Of a DNA stretch of 64,000 bases, positions 16,434 through 25,409 are shown one piece after another (position 1 is the stretch's first letter; every line of letters starts with the position of its first letter). A program made the translations under genes and the position numbers. Where the stretch lies: assembly GCA_002492465.1 (NCBI GenBank), contig DKYT01000004.1, forward strand, positions 1 to 64,000, written 5' to 3'. Below the pieces are notes generated by a model that made no database searches, was not told the DNA's origin, and worked only from the letters and a program-made list of their open reading frames with translations. The DNA is from Lachnospiraceae bacterium UBA7093. Lineage in GTDB: Bacteria; Bacillota; Clostridia; Lachnospirales; Lachnospiraceae.

Positions 16434-17453
16434 ATGTTTAAGAAAAAAGAAAAAGTGTATGACCAACCTGTCCAAAAGGACAGAAATTGGGGCGCCAAAA
16501 TTGGCAAAGGAGCAGGCATCGTAGTAGGAATTTTTATACTTTTTTCTCTTTTTGTGGGAAGCGTTTATTCCCTGAAGGAAAATGAGTATGCAGTGGTTAC
16601 TACTTTTGGAGTGCCTAAAGTGGTGGAGGAATCGGGTATTCATTTTAAGATCCCTTACGTGCAGCAGCTTGCCAAGGTACCCAAGACAATCAACGGTTTT
16701 GCCATTGGCTATGATTCCGACTCAGGGGAATCGGTGGATAAGGAATCTTTTATGATCACCAGAGATTACAATTTTGTCAATGTGGATTTTTATGTGGAAT
16801 ACAGAGTGACGGATCCAACCAAATATCTCTATGCGTCGGAAAACCCTGTTTTCATTTTAAAGAATCTGACCCAAAGCTATATCCGTGACACCATAGGGCT
16901 GTACGATGTGGACAGCGTGATTACCACAGGGAAAAATGAAATTCAGGCGTCTATCAAGGAGAAGATTATCAGCCGTTTGGAGGCGGAGGATATTGGAATT
17001 CAGCTGGTAAACATTACCATTCAGGACGCGGAACCTCCGACCCAGGAGGTGATCAATGCCTTTAAAAACGTAGAAAACGCAAAACAGGGAAAGGAAACCT
17101 CCATTAACAGGGCGAATCAGAAGCGGAATGAGGATATTCCGGCAGCAAGAGCAGCTGCGGACGAGACGGTAAAAACCGCTCAGGCGCAGGCGGAGGAGCG
17201 TGTCAATGAGGCGAAGGGTCAAACTGCAAGATTAAACGAGCTTTACGCCGAGTACCAGAAATACCCCCTGATTACCAAGCAGAGGATGTTTTATGAAACC
17301 ATGGAAGAGATTCTTCCCGATATGAAGATCATCATTGAAAACAGCGATGGAACCACCCAGACTATGCTGCCCATAGATTCCTTTACCAATCCTTCGCAAG
17401 AGGAAAGGACAACGGTGCAAAAGGCGGAAACAACAGAGGTTGGGGAAGAATAA
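16434..17453 (+). CDS. hflK: SPFH/band 7 protein, HflK-like
   Basis: A 339-residue membrane protein with one N-terminal helix (about 28-48), then an SPFH/prohibitin domain (LKENEYAVVTTFGVPKVV to about 220), a charged Ala/Glu/Gln-rich coiled coil (about 220-290) and a disordered tail. HflK with HflC forms large membrane rings around the FtsH protease and limits its access to substrates. Pairing with the next gene 12 bases downstream fits HflK/HflC. GGAGGAAG precedes ATG 16434. The 215-base leader contains the manganese riboswitch and terminator, so expression should rise with Mn2+. Confidence 0.9.
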   Translation: MFKKKEKVYDQPVQKDRNWGAKIGKGAGIVVGIFILFSLFVGSVYSLKENEYAVVTTFGVPKVVEESGIHFKIPYVQQLAKVPKTINGFAIGYDSDSGESVDKESFMITRDYNFVNVDFYVEYRVTDPTKYLYASENPVFILKNLTQSYIRDTIGLYDVDSVITTGKNEIQASIKEKIISRLEAEDIGIQLVNITIQDAEPPTQEVINAFKNVENAKQGKETSINRANQKRNEDIPAARAAADETVKTAQAQAEERVNEAKGQTARLNELYAEYQKYPLITKQRMFYETMEEILPDMKIIIENSDGTTQTMLPIDSFTNPSQEERTTVQKAETTEVGEE

Positions 17454-17465
17454 AGGAGAGAATGT

Positions 17466-18335
17466 ATGAAGAAAAAATTTAGTTTAGGAATGTTGGTAAT
17501 TATTTTGTTTGCAGTATTCTTTTTGTTGAATACCAGTGTGGTTATTACCTACCCAAACGAATATACCATTATTAAGCAGTTTGGAAAAATTGAAAGCATT
17601 CGTGAAACGCCGGGGCTCAGTTTTAAAGTTCCCTTTATACAGACGGCGGAAACCATTCAAAATGAGGTGCTTTTATACGATCTTGCAGTCAGTGATGTGA
17701 TGACTAAGGATAAGAAATCCATGATTGCGGACTGCTTTGTATTATGGCATATAGAGGATCCCTATAAATATACCCAGACCTTAAGCGCTCAAAAAAGCAA
17801 TGCAGAGTTCAGGATCGACACTATTGTGTATAACAGCTTAAAGAATGTGATCAGCAGCTTGAGCCAGGAGGAGGTAATCAGCGGACGGGACGGCGAACTG
17901 ACGGCAGCAATTATGGACAATATTGGGGATACCCTGGAGCAGTATGGCATCAAGCTGCTTGCTGTGGAGACGAAATCCCTGGATCTTCCCGATGAAAATA
18001 AAAATGCGGTTTATGAGCGTATGATTTCCGAGAGAAATAATATTGCCGCAACTTATCAGGCGGAAGGACAGGAGGAAGCAAAGGAAATATCCAATAATAC
18101 CACTGCGGAAATTATTGTAATGCAGTCTCAGGCCGATGCCCAGGCGGAGGAGATTGTCGCCAAAGGAGAGGCGGAATATATGAGAATTTTAAGCGAGGCA
18201 TACAACGATCCAGAAAAAGCGGATTTCTATCTTTTTCTTCGTTCCCTGGACGCTGCAAAGAAAACCATGACAGGGAATAATAAGACGCTGATTATCGATG
18301 AAACCTCGCCTATTGCAGAGATATTTTATCAATAA
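17466..18335 (+). CDS. hflC: SPFH/band 7 protein, HflC-like
   Basis: A 289-residue protein with one N-terminal membrane helix (about 5-26), the SPFH domain (NEYTIIKQFGKIESIRETPG) and a coiled coil rich in Ala/Glu/Gln (about 195-250) ending near LIIDETSPIAEIFYQ. The pattern ALRSLDAAKK-like near the C terminus (FLRSLDAAKKTM) and the preceding EAYNDPEKADFYLF are characteristic of HflC. It would assemble with HflK and FtsH at the membrane. It shares the riboswitch-controlled transcript of hflK, with AGGAGAG before ATG 17466. No terminator is evident before the thl promoter. Confidence 0.92.
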   Translation: MKKKFSLGMLVIILFAVFFLLNTSVVITYPNEYTIIKQFGKIESIRETPGLSFKVPFIQTAETIQNEVLLYDLAVSDVMTKDKKSMIADCFVLWHIEDPYKYTQTLSAQKSNAEFRIDTIVYNSLKNVISSLSQEEVISGRDGELTAAIMDNIGDTLEQYGIKLLAVETKSLDLPDENKNAVYERMISERNNIAATYQAEGQEEAKEISNNTTAEIIVMQSQADAQAEEIVAKGEAEYMRILSEAYNDPEKADFYLFLRSLDAAKKTMTGNNKTLIIDETSPIAEIFYQ

Positions 18336-18373
18336 AAATCCATAAAATTTTCATGAATTACGGGTGGAACTGA

Positions 18374-18402
18374 TTGCAAAAACAGGTACCCTATGATATA
18401 AT
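18374..18402 (+). promoter_or_regulatory. Promoter of the butyrate operon
   Basis: TTGCAA (18374-18379), 17-base spacer, TATAAT (18397-18402). The leader to ATG 18488 is about 80 bases. No operator is recognised. Confidence 0.78.
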
Positions 18403-18487
18403 AATTCTGCTCGCAATGATAAAAAATTAACAATCGTTGCAGTACAAAATAACAGAATAAGTTTTCAATAAAACGGAGGAAAGAATA

Positions 18488-19672
18488 ATGGCAAAAAAAG
18501 TAGTTTTAGCCGGCGCATGCCGTACTGCTATCGGCACAATGGGCGGATCCTTAAGCACAGTGCCTGTTGCAGAGCTTGGAGCAATTGTAATTAAAGAAGC
18601 TTTAAACAGGGCAGGTGTAGCGCCTGAGGCTGTGGATCAGGTTTACATGGGATGCGTAATCCAGGCAGCCCAGGGGCAGAACGTGGCGCGTCAGGCTTCT
18701 ATCAAAGCAGGCTTACCCATTGAAGTGCCTGCAGTTACCATGAACGTTGTATGCGGTTCAGGGCTGAACTGTGTAAACCAGGCGGCACAGATGATCATGG
18801 CAGGGGATGCAGACATTGTGGTTGCCGGCGGTATGGAAAATATGTCCATGGCTCCTTATGCAATTCCTCAGGCTCGTTATGGATATAGAATGAACAACGG
18901 CACATTGGTTGATACCATGATCAAGGATGCTCTTTGGGATGCCTTCAATGATTATCATATGATTAAGACAGCTGATAACATCTGCGAAGAGTGGGGACTT
19001 ACAAGGGAAGAGTTGGACGAGTTTGCATTAAAGAGCCAGCAGAAGACAGAAGCAGCTCAGAAGTCAGGTGCCTTTGACGCTGAGATCGTGCCGGTGATGG
19101 TGAAGAAGAAAAAAGAAACCATTGAATTCAAGGTAGATGAGGGACCCCGCCCGGGCTCCACAATGGAAGGACTGGCAAAGCTCCGTCCCATCAACCCGAA
19201 TGGATTCGTAACGGCAGGAAATGCTTCCGGTATCAACGACGGCGCTGCTGCAATCGTTGTTATGAGTGAAGAAAAGGCAAAGGAATTGGGCGTTAAGCCT
19301 ATGGCTACCTTCGTCGCAGGCGCGCTTGCAGGCGTGAGACCTGAGGTTATGGGGATCGGTCCTGTTGCAGCAACCAAGAAGGTTATGGCTAAGACAGGCA
19401 TGAAGATCGAAGACTTCGATATTATTGAAGCAAACGAGGCATTTGCAGCACAGTCTGTTGCAGTGGGCAGAGAACTTGGAATTGATGTGGATAAACAGCT
19501 GAATCCCAATGGAGGCGCTATTGCGTTGGGACATCCCGTAGGAGCTTCAGGCTGCCGTATCCTGGTAACACTGCTTCACGAGATGCAGGCAAAGGGCGCT
19601 AAGACAGGTCTTGCAACCCTGTGTATCGGCGGCGGTATGGGATGCTCTACCATCGTTAAAATTGAAGACTAA
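18488..19672 (+). CDS. thl: Acetyl-CoA acetyltransferase (thiolase)
   Basis: A 394-residue thiolase II that condenses two acetyl-CoA to acetoacetyl-CoA, the first step of butyryl-CoA formation. The acylated Cys is in NVVCGSGLNCV near residue 88, the catalytic His in LGHPVGASG near 350, and the second Cys in TLCIGGGMG near 380. VAGGMENMS is the family signature. Length is standard. ACGGAGGAA precedes the ATG. It is the first gene of thl-crt-hbd-bcd-etfB-etfA and is separated from crt by 163 bases with two hairpins. Confidence 0.97.
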   Translation: MAKKVVLAGACRTAIGTMGGSLSTVPVAELGAIVIKEALNRAGVAPEAVDQVYMGCVIQAAQGQNVARQASIKAGLPIEVPAVTMNVVCGSGLNCVNQAAQMIMAGDADIVVAGGMENMSMAPYAIPQARYGYRMNNGTLVDTMIKDALWDAFNDYHMIKTADNICEEWGLTREELDEFALKSQQKTEAAQKSGAFDAEIVPVMVKKKKETIEFKVDEGPRPGSTMEGLAKLRPINPNGFVTAGNASGINDGAAAIVVMSEEKAKELGVKPMATFVAGALAGVRPEVMGIGPVAATKKVMAKTGMKIEDFDIIEANEAFAAQSVAVGRELGIDVDKQLNPNGGAIALGHPVGASGCRILVTLLHEMQAKGAKTGLATLCIGGGMGCSTIVKIED

Positions 19673-19682
19673 ATAGCGAAGG

Positions 19683-19761
19683 GAACTTCCGGGCGGTAGA
19701 AATACCGCCTGTGGAGTTCGACGTTTCGTGCAGGAAGAATGGCTCCGGAGAGTCATTCTTC
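19683..19761 (+). other. Two hairpins in the thl-crt gap
   Basis: Stem one: GAACT/AGTTC outside and GGCGGTA/TACCGCC inside a GAAA loop (19683-19719). Stem two: GAAGAATG/CATTCTTC (19734-19761) enclosing the palindrome CTCCGGAG. Neither has a T run, so they look more like RNA processing or stability elements than terminators. Confidence 0.6.
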
Positions 19762-19835
19762 ATTGTGCGTTTAGCGGCGGTTGTTGTATTCCGGATACGG
19801 GCTAATTAATAAAAAGAGAAAAGGAGATGGAAAAC

Positions 19836-20621
19836 ATGGAGTTTATCGTATATGAACAGAAAGGCGCTTACGGTATCATTACCATCAGCCGTGAAAAGGC
19901 ATTGAACGCGTTGAATTCAGCTGTGCTGGAGGAGCTGGATCAGACTTTGGATGCAGTGAATCTGGATGAGGTAAGATGCTTAATCTTAACAGGCGCAGGA
20001 CAGAAATCCTTTGTTGCCGGTGCGGATATTGGAGAAATGAGTACCCTCACCAAGGCGGAAGGCGAAGCCTTTGGAAAGAAAGGGAACGATGTATTCCGTA
20101 AGCTGGAGACTTTCCCGATTCCCGTTATTGCAGCAGTCAACGGATTTGCCCTGGGCGGCGGATGCGAGATTTCCATGAGCTGCGATATCAGAATCTGCTC
20201 CGACAATGCGGTGTTTGGTCAGCCTGAGGTCGGGCTTGGCATTACCCCCGGTTTTGGCGGCACCCAGAGGCTTGCCCGTCTGGTGGGTGCAGGAATGGCA
20301 AAGCAGATGATTTACACAGCAAGAAATATTAAGGCGGATGAGGCGCTTCGAATTGGTCTTGTAAACGCCGTTTACACCCAGGAAGAGCTGATGCCCGCAG
20401 CGGAGAAAATGGCGGCAGGCATTGCAAAGAACGCGCCCATTGCAGTGAGAAACTGCAAGAAAGCAATTAACGATGGTCTGGATGTAGATATGGATCAGGC
20501 AATTGTGATCGAAGAGAAACTTTTTGGCGACTGCTTTGAAACAGAAGATCAGAAATACGGTATGGCGTTCTTCCTGGACAAAAACAAGGAAAAAGTGAAG
20601 GAGCCTTTCAAAAACTGCTAA
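19836..20621 (+). CDS. crt: 3-hydroxybutyryl-CoA dehydratase (crotonase)
   Basis: A 261-residue enoyl-CoA hydratase of the crotonase fold that dehydrates 3-hydroxybutyryl-CoA to crotonyl-CoA. Visible are the oxyanion-hole segment FVAGADIGEM, the second one in FALGGGCEISMSCD, and the catalytic Glu in GQPEVGLGITPGFGG. ATG 19836 is preferred because AAGGAG (19821-19826) is then 9 bases away; ATG 19827 overlaps the site. Position after thl and before hbd fixes the role in butyrate formation. Confidence 0.96.
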   Translation: MEFIVYEQKGAYGIITISREKALNALNSAVLEELDQTLDAVNLDEVRCLILTGAGQKSFVAGADIGEMSTLTKAEGEAFGKKGNDVFRKLETFPIPVIAAVNGFALGGGCEISMSCDIRICSDNAVFGQPEVGLGITPGFGGTQRLARLVGAGMAKQMIYTARNIKADEALRIGLVNAVYTQEELMPAAEKMAAGIAKNAPIAVRNCKKAINDGLDVDMDQAIVIEEKLFGDCFETEDQKYGMAFFLDKNKEKVKEPFKNC

Positions 20622-20708
20622 AGCGGAAGGCATTTGCGCAGAAAGAGTTTAACACTGCTCTTAAGCGGTGATAAATACAAAACCAATATCATATAGGAGG
20701 ATTTGAAA

Positions 20709-21548
20709 ATGAAAGTAGGTATTATTGGTGCAGGTACCATGGGTGCTGGAATCGCACAGGCATTTGCAATGACAGACGGATATGAAGTATGTCTTTGCGA
20801 CATCAAGATGGAGTTTGCTGAGGGCGGAAAAGCAAGAATTCAAAAAAATATGAACTTCCTTGTAAGCAAAGAAAAGATCACACAGGAAAAGGCTGACGCA
20901 ATTATGGCTAAGATCACCTGTGGTTTGAAGGACATCTGTACAGACTGCGACCTGATCGTAGAGGTTGCCCCTGAAAATATGAAGATCAAGAAGGATACCT
21001 TCAAGGAACTGATGGATATTGTAAAACCGGACTGCATGTTTGCATCCAATACCTCCTCTTTGTCCATCACAGAGATTGGCGCCGGTCTTGACAGACCTAT
21101 GATCGGTATGCATTTCTTTAATCCTGCCGACAGAATGAAGCTGGTAGAGGTGATTGCCGGTGAAAATACGCCTGACGAGATGGTAGAAAAGATTAAATCA
21201 ATTGCAACCGAGATCGGCAAAACGCCTGTACAGGTTAAGGAAGCTCCCGGCTTTGTTGTAAACAGAATTTTGATCCCTATGATTAACGAAGCCATCGGCA
21301 TTTACGCTGACGGTACGGCAAGCGTGGCTGACATCGACGAGGCTATGAAGCTTGGCGCAAATCATCCCATGGGACCTCTTGCTTTAGGCGACCTGGTTGG
21401 TCTGGATATTGTACTTGCAATTATGGAAGTGCTGTTAAATGAAACAGGCGATCCCAAGTATCGTCCTCATCCCCTTCTCCGGAAGATGGTGCGTGCAGGC
21501 AAGCTTGGAAAGAAGACCGGAAAAGGTTTCTACGATTATTCAAAGTAA
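20709..21548 (+). CDS. hbd: 3-hydroxybutyryl-CoA dehydrogenase
   Basis: A 279-residue NAD(P)-dependent enzyme reducing acetoacetyl-CoA to 3-hydroxybutyryl-CoA. The N-terminal Rossmann motif is GAGTMGAGIAQ, the catalytic region SNTSSLSI, and the family signature HFFNPADRMKLVEVI; the helical C-terminal domain includes NHPMGPLALGDLVGLD. ATG 20709 follows AGGAGG (20695-20700) by 8 bases; an in-frame TTG at 20703 is too close to it. It lies between crt and bcd. Confidence 0.97.
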   Translation: MKVGIIGAGTMGAGIAQAFAMTDGYEVCLCDIKMEFAEGGKARIQKNMNFLVSKEKITQEKADAIMAKITCGLKDICTDCDLIVEVAPENMKIKKDTFKELMDIVKPDCMFASNTSSLSITEIGAGLDRPMIGMHFFNPADRMKLVEVIAGENTPDEMVEKIKSIATEIGKTPVQVKEAPGFVVNRILIPMINEAIGIYADGTASVADIDEAMKLGANHPMGPLALGDLVGLDIVLAIMEVLLNETGDPKYRPHPLLRKMVRAGKLGKKTGKGFYDYSK

Positions 21549-21583
21549 TAAAACAATAAACACTTTATGGAGGAATCAATATC

Positions 21584-22738
21584 ATGGATTTTATGTTAAC
21601 CAAACAACATGAAATGGCAAGAACTCTTTTCAAAGAGTTCGCAGAAAAAGAAGTTAAGCCCCTGGCACAGGAAGTGGACGAGACAGAGGTTTTCCCCAGA
21701 GGAACCGTTGAGAAGATGGCTAAGGCTGGTTTCCTTGGCATTCCTGTGCCCAAGGAGTACGGCGGACAGGGCTGCGATCCCCTTACTTATGCTATGTGCG
21801 TAGAGGAGCTTTCCAAAGTTTGCGGTACCACAGGCGTTATCGTTTCTGCACATACCTCTCTTTGCTGTGATCCTATTATGACCTACGGTACGGAAGAGCA
21901 GAAGCAGAAATACTTAGTTCCCCTTGCAAAAGGCGAGAAATTAGGCGCATTCGGTTTGACAGAGCCCGGCGCCGGTACCGATGCCCAGGGACAGCAGACA
22001 AAGGCTGTTTTAGACGGAGACGAGTGGGTACTGAACGGTTCTAAGATTTTCATTACAAACGGTAAGGAAGCTGATATTTATGTAATCTTTGCGGTAACGG
22101 ACGTTGTCACAGATGCAAAGGGCAGAAACAAAAAGATGATTTCCGCTTTCATCGTAGAAAAAGGAACGCCTGGCTTTACTTTTGGTACGAAAGAAAAGAA
22201 GATGGGTATCCGCGGTTCATCCACTTATGAATTGATCTTTACAGACTGCCGTATTCCCAAGGAAAATCTGTTAGGACAGGCAGGAAAAGGCTTCGGTATT
22301 GCAATGCACACGCTGGACGGAGGACGTATCGGTATTGCCGCTCAGGCGCTTGGACTTGCAGAAGGCGCGCTTGACAGAACCATTGAGTATGTAAAGGAAA
22401 GAAAGCAGTTTGGAAGGGCAATCGGCGCATTCCAGAATACCCAGTTCCAGCTTGCAGATATGGCTACCAAGGTACAGGCAGCCCAGCTTTTGGTTTACAA
22501 GGCAGCTATGGCAAAGGCAACTCAGAAGGTTTATTCTGTAGAAGCAGCTCAGGCAAAATTATATGCGGCAGAGGTTGCGATGGAAGTAACCACCAAGGCG
22601 GTTCAGCTTCACGGCGGCTACGGCTACATCAGAGAGTACGATGTAGAGCGTATGATGCGGGACGCAAAGATCACAGAGATCTACGAAGGTACAAGCGAAG
22701 TACAGAGAATGGTTATTTCCGGCGCATTGCTTAAATAA
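21584..22738 (+). CDS. bcd: Butyryl-CoA dehydrogenase
   Basis: A 384-residue acyl-CoA dehydrogenase that reduces crotonyl-CoA to butyryl-CoA. The FAD and substrate-binding segment GAFGLTEPGAGTDA is near residue 130, HGGYGYIREYDVERMMRDAK lies near the C terminus, and the catalytic base is Glu in YEGTSEVQRM. The downstream etfB and etfA genes suggest an electron-bifurcating Bcd-Etf complex, where NADH reduces crotonyl-CoA and ferredoxin together. Size matches clostridial Bcd. Confidence 0.97.
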   Translation: MDFMLTKQHEMARTLFKEFAEKEVKPLAQEVDETEVFPRGTVEKMAKAGFLGIPVPKEYGGQGCDPLTYAMCVEELSKVCGTTGVIVSAHTSLCCDPIMTYGTEEQKQKYLVPLAKGEKLGAFGLTEPGAGTDAQGQQTKAVLDGDEWVLNGSKIFITNGKEADIYVIFAVTDVVTDAKGRNKKMISAFIVEKGTPGFTFGTKEKKMGIRGSSTYELIFTDCRIPKENLLGQAGKGFGIAMHTLDGGRIGIAAQALGLAEGALDRTIEYVKERKQFGRAIGAFQNTQFQLADMATKVQAAQLLVYKAAMAKATQKVYSVEAAQAKLYAAEVAMEVTTKAVQLHGGYGYIREYDVERMMRDAKITEIYEGTSEVQRMVISGALLK

Positions 22739-22795
22739 GCACTGCTGGATAAAGCAGAGAGAAAAATAGATTAATTTATAAGGAGAGATAATACA

Positions 22796-23578
22796 ATGAA
22801 AATCGTTGTTTGTATTAAACAGGTACCTGATACCAAAGGTGGCGTTAAGTTCAATCCCGACGGTACACTTGACAGAGGTGCAATGCTTACAATCATGAAC
22901 CCTGATGATAAAGCAGGATTGGAGGCGGCGCTTAGATTGAAAGATCAGTATGGCGCAGAAGTAACAGTAGTTACCATGGGTCTTCCCAAGGCAGAGGAAG
23001 TGCTTCGTGAAGCGATTGCCATGGGCGCAGATAAGGGAATTCTGGTAACAGACAGAGTACTTGGCGGCGCTGATACATGGGCGACTTCACAGACTCTTGC
23101 CGGAGCGATCCGTAATCTGGAATACGACCTGATTATTACAGGACGTCAGGCAATCGACGGCGATACCGCACAGGTTGGTCCTCAGATTTCTGAGCACCTT
23201 GGAATTCCGGTTATTTCCTATGCGCAGAAAATCCAGATCGAAGGCGACAGTGTGATCGTTGAGCGCCAGTATGATGACAGATATCATGTGTTAAAGGCAA
23301 AAATGCCCTGCCTCATTACAGCACTTGCTGAATTAAACGAGCCCCGTTATATGACGCCCGGCGGAATTTTTGATGCTTACAATGCAGAAATTACCGTATG
23401 GGGAAGAGCAAATTTGGTTGACGTAGATGATTCCAACTTAGGACTTAAGGGTTCACCTACTCAGATTGCTAAGGCTTCCGATAAGGTAAGGAAGGGAGCA
23501 GGAGAGAAGGTTGCTCTTGATCCTACAGAATCTGTAGAATATATTATTGATAAATTAAAAGCAAAACACGTCATTTAA
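22796..23578 (+). CDS. etfB: Electron transfer flavoprotein, beta subunit
   Basis: A 260-residue flavoprotein subunit that with EtfA carries FAD and passes electrons to Bcd. Recognisable are KIVVCIKQVPDTK at the N terminus, VVTMGLPKAEEVLREAIAMG, and the conserved GRQAIDGDTAQVGPQISEHL loop. In bifurcating Etf this subunit binds NADH and the bifurcating FAD. It starts 57 bases after bcd with AAGGAGAG. Confidence 0.97.
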   Translation: MKIVVCIKQVPDTKGGVKFNPDGTLDRGAMLTIMNPDDKAGLEAALRLKDQYGAEVTVVTMGLPKAEEVLREAIAMGADKGILVTDRVLGGADTWATSQTLAGAIRNLEYDLIITGRQAIDGDTAQVGPQISEHLGIPVISYAQKIQIEGDSVIVERQYDDRYHVLKAKMPCLITALAELNEPRYMTPGGIFDAYNAEITVWGRANLVDVDDSNLGLKGSPTQIAKASDKVRKGAGEKVALDPTESVEYIIDKLKAKHVI

Positions 23579-23599
23579 ATACATTAATGGAGGTTCAAA

Positions 23600-24643
23600 A
23601 TGAATATTCAAGATTATAAGGGAGTATTTGTCTTTGCCCAGCAGGTAGACAATGTACTTAGCGGAATCGCTTTAGAGTTAGTAGGCAAGGGAAAAGACCT
23701 TGCAAAGGATCTGAATACGGAAGTAACGGCAGTTTTAGTGGGAAGCGACGTAAAGGGGCTTGCCGACGAGCTTGCAGAGTACGGCGCTGACAAAGTTATC
23801 GTGGTAGATGATCCTGAATTGAAGGAATACAGAACAGAGCCTTATGCACATGCCCTTGCATCTGTGATTAACGAGTTTAAGCCTGAAATTTTCCTGGTTG
23901 GCGCTACGGCAATCGGACGCGACTTAGGTCCCAGGGTATCCGCAAGAATCCATACAGGTTTGACCGCAGACTGTACACAGCTTGATATCGGCGATTTCCC
24001 GATCAATCCTGTTCCCGGCAAGGAACAGCTTCACAACCAGCTGCTTATGACACGTCCTGCATTTGGCGGCAATACCATTGCTACCATTGCCTGTCCTGAC
24101 TTCCGTCCGCAGATGGCAACCGTTCGTCCGGGCGTTATGCAGAAGGCACCCAGAGAGGCAGGAAAGAAGGCGGTTGTTGTTGAGTTCAATCCCGGATTCA
24201 CGCCCAACGACAAGTATGTTGAAATTCTGGAAGTGGTAAAGGCAGTTTCTGACGTTGCAGATATTATGGACGCTAAGATCCTTGTATCCGGCGGACGTGG
24301 CGTGGGAAGTCCTGAGAACTTCAAGATTCTGGAAGACCTTGCAGAGGTGCTGGGCGGCACTGTAAGCTGCTCCCGTGCGGTAGTGGATGCAGGCTGGAAG
24401 CCCAAAGATTTACAGGTTGGACAGACAGGAAAGACCGTTCGTCCGAATGTATATTTTGCAATCGGTATTTCCGGAGCCATTCAGCACGTTGCCGGTATGG
24501 AAGAATCCGACATCATCGTTGCCATCAACAAGGATGAAACGGCGCCCATCTTTGAGGTTGCCGATTACGGAATTGTAGGAGATCTGAATAAGATCGTTCC
24601 TGCGCTTACCGAGAGACTGAAAGCGGAGCTTGCAGCAAAATAA
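23600..24643 (+). CDS. etfA: Electron transfer flavoprotein, alpha subunit
   Basis: A 347-residue subunit. The N-terminal ETF domain (about 1-190) is followed by the C-terminal FAD-binding domain with SGGRGVGSPENF, CSRAVVDAGWKP, QVGQTGKTVRPNVYFAIGISGAIQH and a final HIVAINKDETAPIF-like stretch. It pairs with EtfB and Bcd. It is the last gene of the butyrate operon. No butyrate kinase or butyryl-CoA:acetate CoA-transferase gene is present here, so the last step is encoded elsewhere. Confidence 0.97.
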   Translation: MNIQDYKGVFVFAQQVDNVLSGIALELVGKGKDLAKDLNTEVTAVLVGSDVKGLADELAEYGADKVIVVDDPELKEYRTEPYAHALASVINEFKPEIFLVGATAIGRDLGPRVSARIHTGLTADCTQLDIGDFPINPVPGKEQLHNQLLMTRPAFGGNTIATIACPDFRPQMATVRPGVMQKAPREAGKKAVVVEFNPGFTPNDKYVEILEVVKAVSDVADIMDAKILVSGGRGVGSPENFKILEDLAEVLGGTVSCSRAVVDAGWKPKDLQVGQTGKTVRPNVYFAIGISGAIQHVAGMEESDIIVAINKDETAPIFEVADYGIVGDLNKIVPALTERLKAELAAK

Positions 24644-24660
24644 ACAGCGTTATGAAAGTA

Positions 24661-24697
24661 AGAGCCGGCAGAGGTTTTCTGCCGGCTCGTTCGTTTC
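24661..24697 (+). terminator. Terminator of the butyrate operon
   Basis: GAGCCGGCAGA (24662-24672) pairs perfectly with TCTGCCGGCTC (24678-24688), followed by GTTCGTTT. The stem is strong, but the T run is interrupted. Confidence 0.85.
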
Positions 24698-24737
24698 TAA
24701 AGTTGTGAAATATTATGGTAGACAGGAGTAATACATC

Positions 24738-25409
24738 ATGGAGCGGATTTTGATTGTAGAGGACGATAAGGGCTTGCGGGAGGGAATCGAGCTTGCCCTG
24801 CGGAGGGAGGATTTTACATTCACCCTGTGTGGGAATATCGGGAAAGCGCGGGAGGCGCTTTTAAGCGGTATGGAGTTTCAACTGATACTGCTGGATCTCA
24901 ATCTGCCTGATGGCAGCGGGTATGAACTGCTGAAAGAGGTTAAAGAAAGAAAAAATATCCCTGTGATCATTTTGACGGCAAATGACCTTGAAATCGACGA
25001 GGTGCGCAGCCTGGAGCTGGGGGCGGAGGACTATATTACAAAGCCTTTTAGTTTGATGGTACTGCGGGCAAGAATTGATAAGGCGCTTAAAAATGCCGGA
25101 AAAGATCTGGCGGAAACGTATCGCTTTGGAGATTTGACCTTTTGCTTTGATAAGATGCTGATTAAGAAGGGAGAGGAAGCGATTGACCTGAGCAAAACAG
25201 AACTCAGGCTGCTGCAGCTTCTGGTAGAAAATAAGAATATTGTTCTTAGCAGGGAGACATTGATTGACAGAATCTGGACGGACGGTGCAGACTATGTGGA
25301 AGAGAACGCGTTGTCGGTAGCAGTGGGAAGGCTCAGAAATAAGTTGAAGGAAAACGGGGAAGGGCACTTACAGACAGTGTATGGAAAGGGCTATGTTTGG
25401 AAAGCATGA
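24738..25409 (+). CDS. OmpR/PhoB-type response regulator
   Basis: A 223-residue two-domain regulator. The receiver (about 1-115) has the acidic EDD near the N terminus, phospho-acceptor Asp in LILLDLNLPDG near residue 53, Thr in ILTAND and Lys in YITKPFS. The winged-helix DNA-binding domain (about 125-223) is of the Trans_reg_C kind (LSKTELRLLQLLVEN, YVEENALSVAVGRLRNKL). It overlaps the histidine kinase downstream and sits with an ABC exporter, as in Bce-like antimicrobial-peptide modules. Confidence 0.96.
   Translation: MERILIVEDDKGLREGIELALRREDFTFTLCGNIGKAREALLSGMEFQLILLDLNLPDGSGYELLKEVKERKNIPVIILTANDLEIDEVRSLELGAEDYITKPFSLMVLRARIDKALKNAGKDLAETYRFGDLTFCFDKMLIKKGEEAIDLSKTELRLLQLLVENKNIVLSRETLIDRIWTDGADYVEENALSVAVGRLRNKLKENGEGHLQTVYGKGYVWKA

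Noticed and set aside
19683..19761. Intrinsic terminator after thl
   Set aside because: Stems are stable but no T run follows, and crt continues the operon.
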